Shown: in pieces, positions 16,818 through 20,605 of the stretch
How positions within the stretch are numbered: the stretch's first letter is position 1
Layout of the letters: each line of letters begins with the position of its first letter
Source of the DNA: DASSFZ01 sp036514635
Lineage (GTDB): Bacteria > Chloroflexota > Anaerolineae > Fen-1058
DNA length: 20,605 nucleotides
Assembly (NCBI GenBank): GCA_036514635.1
Contig: DATBWU010000080.1
Coordinates: forward strand, 1 to 20,605
Direction: 5' to 3'
Notes under the pieces: generated by a model
What the model was told of the DNA's origin: nothing
What the model saw: the letters and a program-made list of their open reading frames with translations, nothing else
Databases searched by the model: none
Position numbers and translations under genes: made by a program

Positions 16818-17486
16818 TTACTCCCACACCCTCACATATTCAAACTCTACTGTCAACGCCTCTGCTGCGTAGCGCCACGTCATTAAGCCGATCCCATTCC
16901 TTTCCCGCGTCGTTTCCACCTGGGCCGTCACTTCCTCGTTCACGTAGAAGATACAAGATACAGCGCGGCACTCCACTCGCAGCGTATTGGCTGCATTGCC
17001 GCGCCGAACGTGCGGCCACGGCCGCCACGGCTGCACATCGACCCAGCCAGCGCCTGCGTTTCGCATCACGTTGAAGTAGCCGTCGCCACTGATCAGAAAG
17101 GCGGTCTGTTCACGGCCGTTCCCCACGACGAGGCCATAGCCGTTATCGGTCGATCCGGCGATGGCGCGCGCCTGCGTCTCGACGACGAACCCCGGGACAG
17201 GCAGCGCGTGGATCGCCAGCGCAGGCGCATCGGGTCGAGCGGGGTGCAGTTGAAGCTCTCCCCGGGCAATCGAGCCGTCGCGCGGATCGAATGTCCACCC
17301 GTTCGCTCCTGCATCGAACTCGTCCGACCACAGCGGCGTCTCGCGGCGCACGTCGGGCTGAGCGAGGATGGCGATGATCGTCAGCGCGATCGCGCCTAGT
17401 GTTGCAGCCATGATCCACACGACAATGCGCCACGTATTCCTTGACAGCGGAGCATCGCTGGGGTATTCTTCGCGCGTGCTGCCCAC
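16818..17486 (-). CDS. Membrane-anchored LamG/concanavalin-like protein
   Basis: Start chosen at GTG 17486, which has GGGAGG at a 5-base gap; an upstream TTG at 17522 would add 12 residues. The 222-residue product has one transmembrane helix (about 19-42, NTWRIVVWIMAATLGAIALTIIAIL read within it) with a short inside tail, and an outside beta-sandwich: DEFDAGANGWTFDPRDGSIARGELQL, GYGLVVGNGREQTAFLISGDGYFNVMR, NTLRVECRAVSCIFYVNEEV and GIGLMTWRYAAEALTVEFEYVRVW. This order of strands matches the laminin-G/3-keto-disaccharide hydrolase-like fold often found in sugar-binding or unknown surface proteins. No catalytic residues can be assigned. It diverges from the deacetylase gene and the two start regions overlap. 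Confidence 0.8.
   Translation of the reverse strand: MGSTREEYPSDAPLSRNTWRIVVWIMAATLGAIALTIIAILAQPDVRRETPLWSDEFDAGANGWTFDPRDGSIARGELQLHPARPDAPALAIHALPVPGFVVETQARAIAGSTDNGYGLVVGNGREQTAFLISGDGYFNVMRNAGAGWVDVQPWRPWPHVRRGNAANTLRVECRAVSCIFYVNEEVTAQVETTRERNGIGLMTWRYAAEALTVEFEYVRVWE
17441..17469 (+). promoter_or_regulatory. Promoter of the polysaccharide deacetylase, probably leaderless
   Basis: TTGACA (17441-17446) and TATTCT (17464-17469) are spaced by exactly 17 bases. The expected transcription start about 7 bases downstream coincides with GTG 17476, the first codon that makes sense for the deacetylase. The mRNA would then have no leader. The promoter lies inside the 5' end of the opposite-strand gene. 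Confidence 0.65.
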
Positions 17487-18486
17487 CTCACCCTCCCGAA
17501 GTCTGCCGGGGCTGCTGATCAAGACCGCACTCGTGCCGGTAGTGATCGCTTTGCTTGCGCTGGGGTCATCGGCGGCTTACGACGTTTCGGAACAGGGTGT
17601 GGCAATGGTCGGAGTGCAGCTGTTGCCCGTCGCCACCTCGACGCCGACATCCACTCACACGCCTACATCAACTTACACTCCCACACCCACATTCACTCCA
17701 ACCACCCAGCCAACCAGCCAACCCACTGACACGCCAACACCCGCCCCCACTTCCACCGCCACGCCTCGACCTCGCCCGCAGCCCGACGGCGTGAAGCGAT
17801 CGGCGCATGTGCCCATCTTAATGTATCACTACATCTCTGCGCCGCCCGATCCCGCCGATCGCCTGCGCGTCGATCTGTCTGTTTCACCGGAGATGTTCGC
17901 GGCGCAGATGCAATGGCTGGCCGAGAACAATTATCACACCATCACGCTCACCGATCTTTACTATTACCTGGCTATCGGCGAGCCGCTGCCGGAGAACCCG
18001 ATCCTGCTGACGTTCGACGACGGCTACGTCGATCAGTACACCAACGCCCTCCCGATTCTCCGAAAGCACAACTTCGTCGGGACATTCTTCATTCTATCCG
18101 CGCCCGCCGACGTGGCTTCGCCGCGCTACGTGACGTGGGAGATGATCACCGAGATGAGCGCGGCAGGGCAGGATATCGAAACGCACGGGCGCGATCACGT
18201 CGATATGCGCCGCCGCCCCGACGACTTTCTGTATTACCAGATCGTCGGCACGCGCCAGGGCGTCGAGGCGCACACGGGCAAGCCTGCGCCGTTCTATGCT
18301 TATCCTTCCGGCCAGTACGATGCCAACCTCTTGCGCTTCCTCAAGCAACAGGACTTCTGGATGGCCGTCACGACCAAGAATGGCCGCGTCCACACACTGG
18401 ACTCTGCGCTTGAGTTGACCCGCATCCGCATTCGAGGCAGCGACTCTCTTAAAACATTCATCGCCAAAGTGACGGCGGGCAAATGA
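17476..18486 (+). CDS. Membrane-tethered polysaccharide deacetylase (NodB family, CE4)
   Basis: Start chosen at GTG 17476 from the promoter position; an in-frame ATG at 17368 would add 36 residues of poor quality that overlap the divergent gene. The 336-residue product has a hydrophobic anchor or signal (about 14-36), a Thr/Pro/Ser linker (about 52-98), and a NodB homology domain. VPILMYHYIS opens it, LLTFDDGY (D181-D182) is motif 1 with catalytic and metal Asp, THGRDH (H237, H241) gives the two metal-binding His, and FYAYPSGQYD is motif 3. The enzyme would remove N-acetyl groups from cell-wall or exopolysaccharide sugars outside the membrane, the stalk reaching into the wall. The linker DNA contains CCAACCAGCCAACC, the inverse of the 8-base repeat at 4656-4669. 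Confidence 0.9.
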   Translation: MLPTSPSRSLPGLLIKTALVPVVIALLALGSSAAYDVSEQGVAMVGVQLLPVATSTPTSTHTPTSTYTPTPTFTPTTQPTSQPTDTPTPAPTSTATPRPRPQPDGVKRSAHVPILMYHYISAPPDPADRLRVDLSVSPEMFAAQMQWLAENNYHTITLTDLYYYLAIGEPLPENPILLTFDDGYVDQYTNALPILRKHNFVGTFFILSAPADVASPRYVTWEMITEMSAAGQDIETHGRDHVDMRRRPDDFLYYQIVGTRQGVEAHTGKPAPFYAYPSGQYDANLLRFLKQQDFWMAVTTKNGRVHTLDSALELTRIRIRGSDSLKTFIAKVTAGK

Positions 18487-18738
18487 CCCCATCCTCTGCA
18501 TTTGGTTGCTCCCCCAATTAGGCCATCGTTCGTGCAAGCGGGTTGGTATAACGTTGAAGCGTGATGCGTTGCATTTGTACCACACTCCGGTGCAATCTCC
18601 CTGCGCTTGTACAGTAGCCAGATCGTCCCAAACCCTTTCAGCGATCGACTCTGATAGGTTTTGATGGCCGGTTAGTGCTACATTTGCCACCAGATTCATG
18701 AAGCCCGTCATGAGTTGACTTAGGCTCTTTGTTTAGAT
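18487..18738. other. Spacer before HMG-CoA reductase, no gene assigned
   Basis: About 250 bases that look lower in GC than the flanking genes. A direct repeat TTGTAC lies at 18575-18580 and 18607-18612. TTGACT at 18715-18720 is the best -35-like hexamer but has no -10 at the right distance. A minus-strand open frame crosses the region but runs antisense deep into the deacetylase gene and is not accepted. The promoter of the reductase must lie here but was not pinned down. Confidence 0.5.
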
Positions 18739-20064
18739 ATGGCTGTTTCATCGCGTTTACCCGGATTCTATAACCAATCCCTCACCGATCGACTACAAAC
18801 CGTTGCCGATCAGGCCGGGCTTACGCCGGACGAGGTTGCCGCCCTGTCGGGCGCGAGTGGCCTGACGGCCGAGGGCGCCGATCACATGATCGAGAATGCC
18901 CTGGGTGTGTTCGGCCTGCCGATCGGCATCGCGGCCAATTTCCGCATCAACGGGCGCGATGTGCTGATCCCGATGGCGATCGAAGAGCCGTCGGTCGTCG
19001 CGGGCGCATCCTTCGCGGCGCGATTGGCGCGCGACAGCGGCGGCTTCACCACCAGCAGCGACACGCCGATCATGATCGCGCAGGTGCAGGTGCTCGACCT
19101 GATCAATCCGCACGCGGCCCGATTGGCTTTGTTGGCGAACAAGCAGCGCCTGCTCGACTTTGCCAACACCACCGATCCGGTGATCGTCGGCCTGGGCGGC
19201 GGCGCGCGCGACATCGAGGCGCGCATCATCGAGGACACGCCCGTCGGCCCGATGCTGATCGTCCACCTGCTGTACGACTGTCTCGACGCGATGGGCGCGA
19301 ACACGGTCAACACCGCCGCCGAGGCGCTGCGCCCGATGCTCGAAGAGATCACCGGTGGGCGCGTCGGCCTGCGTATCTTGAGCAACCTGGCCGATCGGCG
19401 ACTGGCTCGCGCGATGATGGTAATCTCGCCCTCGGCGCTGGGTTTTGAGAATTACGACGGCGCGATCGTCCGTGACCGCATCGTCGAGGCGTGGGCCTTC
19501 GCCGCCGCCGATCCGTACCGCGCGGCGACGCACAACAAAGGCATCCTGAACGGCATCGACGCCGTCGTGATCGCTACCGGCAACGACTGGCGCGCGATCG
19601 AAGCCGGGGCGCACGCTTACGCAGCCCGATCGGGCCGGTACACGTCGCTGTCGCAGTGGGGCCAGGATAAAGACGGCAACCTGGTCGGCACGTTGGAAAT
19701 GCCGATGGCAGTCGGCATCGTCGGCGGCGCGACGAAGGTGCATCCGGCGGCGCGCGCCGCGCTGAAGCTGATGCAGATCCGATCGGCGCGCGAATTGGCC
19801 GAAGTGATCGTCGCGGTGGGGCTGGCGCAGAACCTGGCGGCGATGCGCGCACTGGCGACCGAGGGCATTCAACGCGGGCACATGGCGTTGCACGCGCGAC
19901 AACTCGCGCTGGCGGCAGGCGCGACGGGCGACGCGATCGAACGGATCGCGGCGCAGATGGTCGCCGAGAAGACCGTGCGCCTCGATCGCGCACAGGCGCT
20001 TGTCGAAGAGATCAAGCAGGCGGTCGAGCAGACTAGAAAGTTATCAGTGAGCAGTAATCGGTGA
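18739..20064 (+). CDS. mvaA: Hydroxymethylglutaryl-CoA reductase, class II
   Basis: Reduces HMG-CoA to mevalonate with two nicotinamide cofactors, in the cytoplasm. At 441 residues it has the class II layout with no membrane anchor. Signatures: ENALGVFGLPIGIAANF (52-68), IEEPSVVAGAS (81-91), DAMGANTVNTAAE (183-195) and NKGILNGID (266-274). Numbering happens to coincide with the Pseudomonas mevalonii enzyme, so the catalytic set is directly visible as E83, K267, D283 and H381. D146 is also kept, the residue tied to NADH preference there, so NADH use is likely (inference). The last eight residues (KLSVSSNR or nearly so) and the stop are encoded by the CAGTNNN repeat that follows. No ribosome binding site is evident. 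HMG-CoA synthase is next, which suggests mevalonate synthesis for isoprenoids rather than catabolism. Confidence 0.95.
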   Translation: MAVSSRLPGFYNQSLTDRLQTVADQAGLTPDEVAALSGASGLTAEGADHMIENALGVFGLPIGIAANFRINGRDVLIPMAIEEPSVVAGASFAARLARDSGGFTTSSDTPIMIAQVQVLDLINPHAARLALLANKQRLLDFANTTDPVIVGLGGGARDIEARIIEDTPVGPMLIVHLLYDCLDAMGANTVNTAAEALRPMLEEITGGRVGLRILSNLADRRLARAMMVISPSALGFENYDGAIVRDRIVEAWAFAAADPYRAATHNKGILNGIDAVVIATGNDWRAIEAGAHAYAARSGRYTSLSQWGQDKDGNLVGTLEMPMAVGIVGGATKVHPAARAALKLMQIRSARELAEVIVAVGLAQNLAAMRALATEGIQRGHMALHARQLALAAGATGDAIERIAAQMVAEKTVRLDRAQALVEEIKQAVEQTRKLSVSSNR

Positions 20065-20150
20065 GCAGTAATCAGTGTGCAGTAATCAGTATGTAGTAAT
20101 CGCTGATCGCCGCCAACTGATTACTGACTACTGTCAACTGATGACTGGCA
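20045..20150. repeat. Second CAGTNNN heptamer element, between HMGR and HMGS
   Basis: Eight contiguous units in register (20045-20100), such as CAGTGAG, CAGTAAT, CGGTGAG and CAGTGTG, all have a purine at position 5. After a short centre they face five inverse units (20116-20150): ACTGATT, ACTGACT, ACTGTCA, ACTGATG, ACTGGCA. CAGTAATCAGT (20066-20076 and 20080-20090) pairs perfectly with ACTGATTACTG (20116-20126). The element holds the HMGR stop codon in its third unit and ends 8 bases before the AGAGGA of the synthase gene. It is the same family and the same polarity as the minC-minD element. Confidence 0.9.
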
Positions 20151-20172
20151 CGTGAACAGAGGATTTGCGACT

Positions 20173-20605
20173 ATGGGAATGATGAAACCGAATCGACCGG
20201 TCGGCATTGTGGGTTACGGCGCGTATGTGCCGCGCTATCGACTGCCCGCGAGTGAAGTCTCTCGCGTGTGGACTGAAGGCACGGAAGGGACGCCGATTAA
20301 AGAGAAGTCGGTGCCGGGTCTCGACGAAGACGTGGCGACGATGAGCATCGAAGCCGCGCGCAACGCGCTGGCGCGGGCGCACGTCGACCCGGAGCGGATC
20401 GGCGCGGTGTGGGTCGGCAGCGAGTCGCACCCTTACGCCGTCAAGCCGACCTCGACAATCGTCGCCGAAGCGATCGGCGCGGTTCCGAATACACAGGCGG
20501 CCGACTGGCAATTCGCGTGCAAGGCCGGGACGGAAGCGCTGCAGGCTGCGATCGGATTTGTGGCGGCAGGCATGGCCCCGTATGCCTTGAGCATCGGCAT
20601 GGACA
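20173..20605 (+). CDS. Hydroxymethylglutaryl-CoA synthase, archaeal type (5' part)
   Basis: The gene runs off the right edge; 144 codons are visible. ATG 20173 follows AGAGGA (20158-20163) with a 9-base gap. VGIVGYGAYVPRYRLPASEVSRVW is the N-terminus of the thiolase-fold synthases, VGSESHPYAVKPTSTIVAEAIG follows, and FACKAGTEALQAA places the nucleophile at Cys116, which matches the FACKAGT motif of archaeal HMG-CoA synthases rather than the eukaryotic or staphylococcal form. The enzyme condenses acetoacetyl-CoA and acetyl-CoA. In archaea and some Chloroflexota its gene is followed by a thiolase and a DUF35 OB-fold gene, to be expected just beyond this window. Confidence 0.93.
   Translation, partial: MGMMKPNRPVGIVGYGAYVPRYRLPASEVSRVWTEGTEGTPIKEKSVPGLDEDVATMSIEAARNALARAHVDPERIGAVWVGSESHPYAVKPTSTIVAEAIGAVPNTQAADWQFACKAGTEALQAAIGFVAAGMAPYALSIGMD

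Noticed and set aside
16818..17522. Longer start (TTG 17522) for the LamG-like protein
   Set aside because: GTG 17486 has a good ribosome binding site at the right distance, and the longer form would read further into the deacetylase gene.
18094..18711. Minus-strand open frame of about 205 codons across the HMGR leader
   Set aside because: Two thirds is antisense to the deacetylase domain, which has intact motifs; no ribosome binding site. The first 75 codons look fairly protein-like, so a gene remnant is not fully excluded.
18793..19902. Long minus-strand open frame opposite HMG-CoA reductase
   Set aside because: Antisense shadow of a gene with all four catalytic residues.

Overview
The window looks like a chromosomal piece of a GC-rich bacterium, most likely Chloroflexota (inference). 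Pointers are a mevalonate-pathway pair (class II HMG-CoA reductase followed by archaeal-type HMG-CoA synthase), secreted proteins with Thr/Pro-rich linkers or a C-terminal YIPAVQK-type tail, a histidine kinase with a PAS and three GAF-like domains, and gene junctions filled with short-period palindromic repeats. No rRNA, tRNA, CRISPR array or transposase was found.

Layout. At 1-3346 lie the end of an OmpR-type regulator, a secreted metalloprotease gene broken by a frameshift, a lipoprotein with an internally duplicated domain, and a convergent receiver protein lacking its phosphoacceptor Asp. From 14640 down to 3518 runs a long co-directional minus-strand block: minC, minD, minE, a rodA/ftsW-family gene, gltX, glnS, a large hybrid-sensor-like histidine kinase, a single-domain receiver and an OmpR-family regulator. 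It joins division-site placement, wall elongation, aminoacyl-tRNA supply and a three-gene phosphorelay. From 15043 to 18486 are secreted or surface proteins: a metzincin-like protease with C-terminal repeats, a membrane-anchored LamG-like protein, and a polysaccharide deacetylase on a Thr/Pro stalk. The last two are divergent with overlapping starts. From 18739 to the end are HMG-CoA reductase and the start of HMG-CoA synthase, which make mevalonate from acetyl-CoA units.

The most unusual signal is between the genes. At least six spacers carry different families of short tandem units (7, 8, 9 or 10 bases), mostly as two facing arms that can fold back. Two unlinked spacers (minC-minD and HMGR-HMGS) share one family, unit CAGTNNN. 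In both, the element has the same polarity relative to transcription, starts at the stop codon of the upstream gene and ends just before the ribosome binding site of the downstream gene. In HMGR the element supplies the last codons and the stop; in rodA another 7-base element overlaps the stop codon. This looks like an organised class of intercistronic elements and deserves genome-wide analysis.
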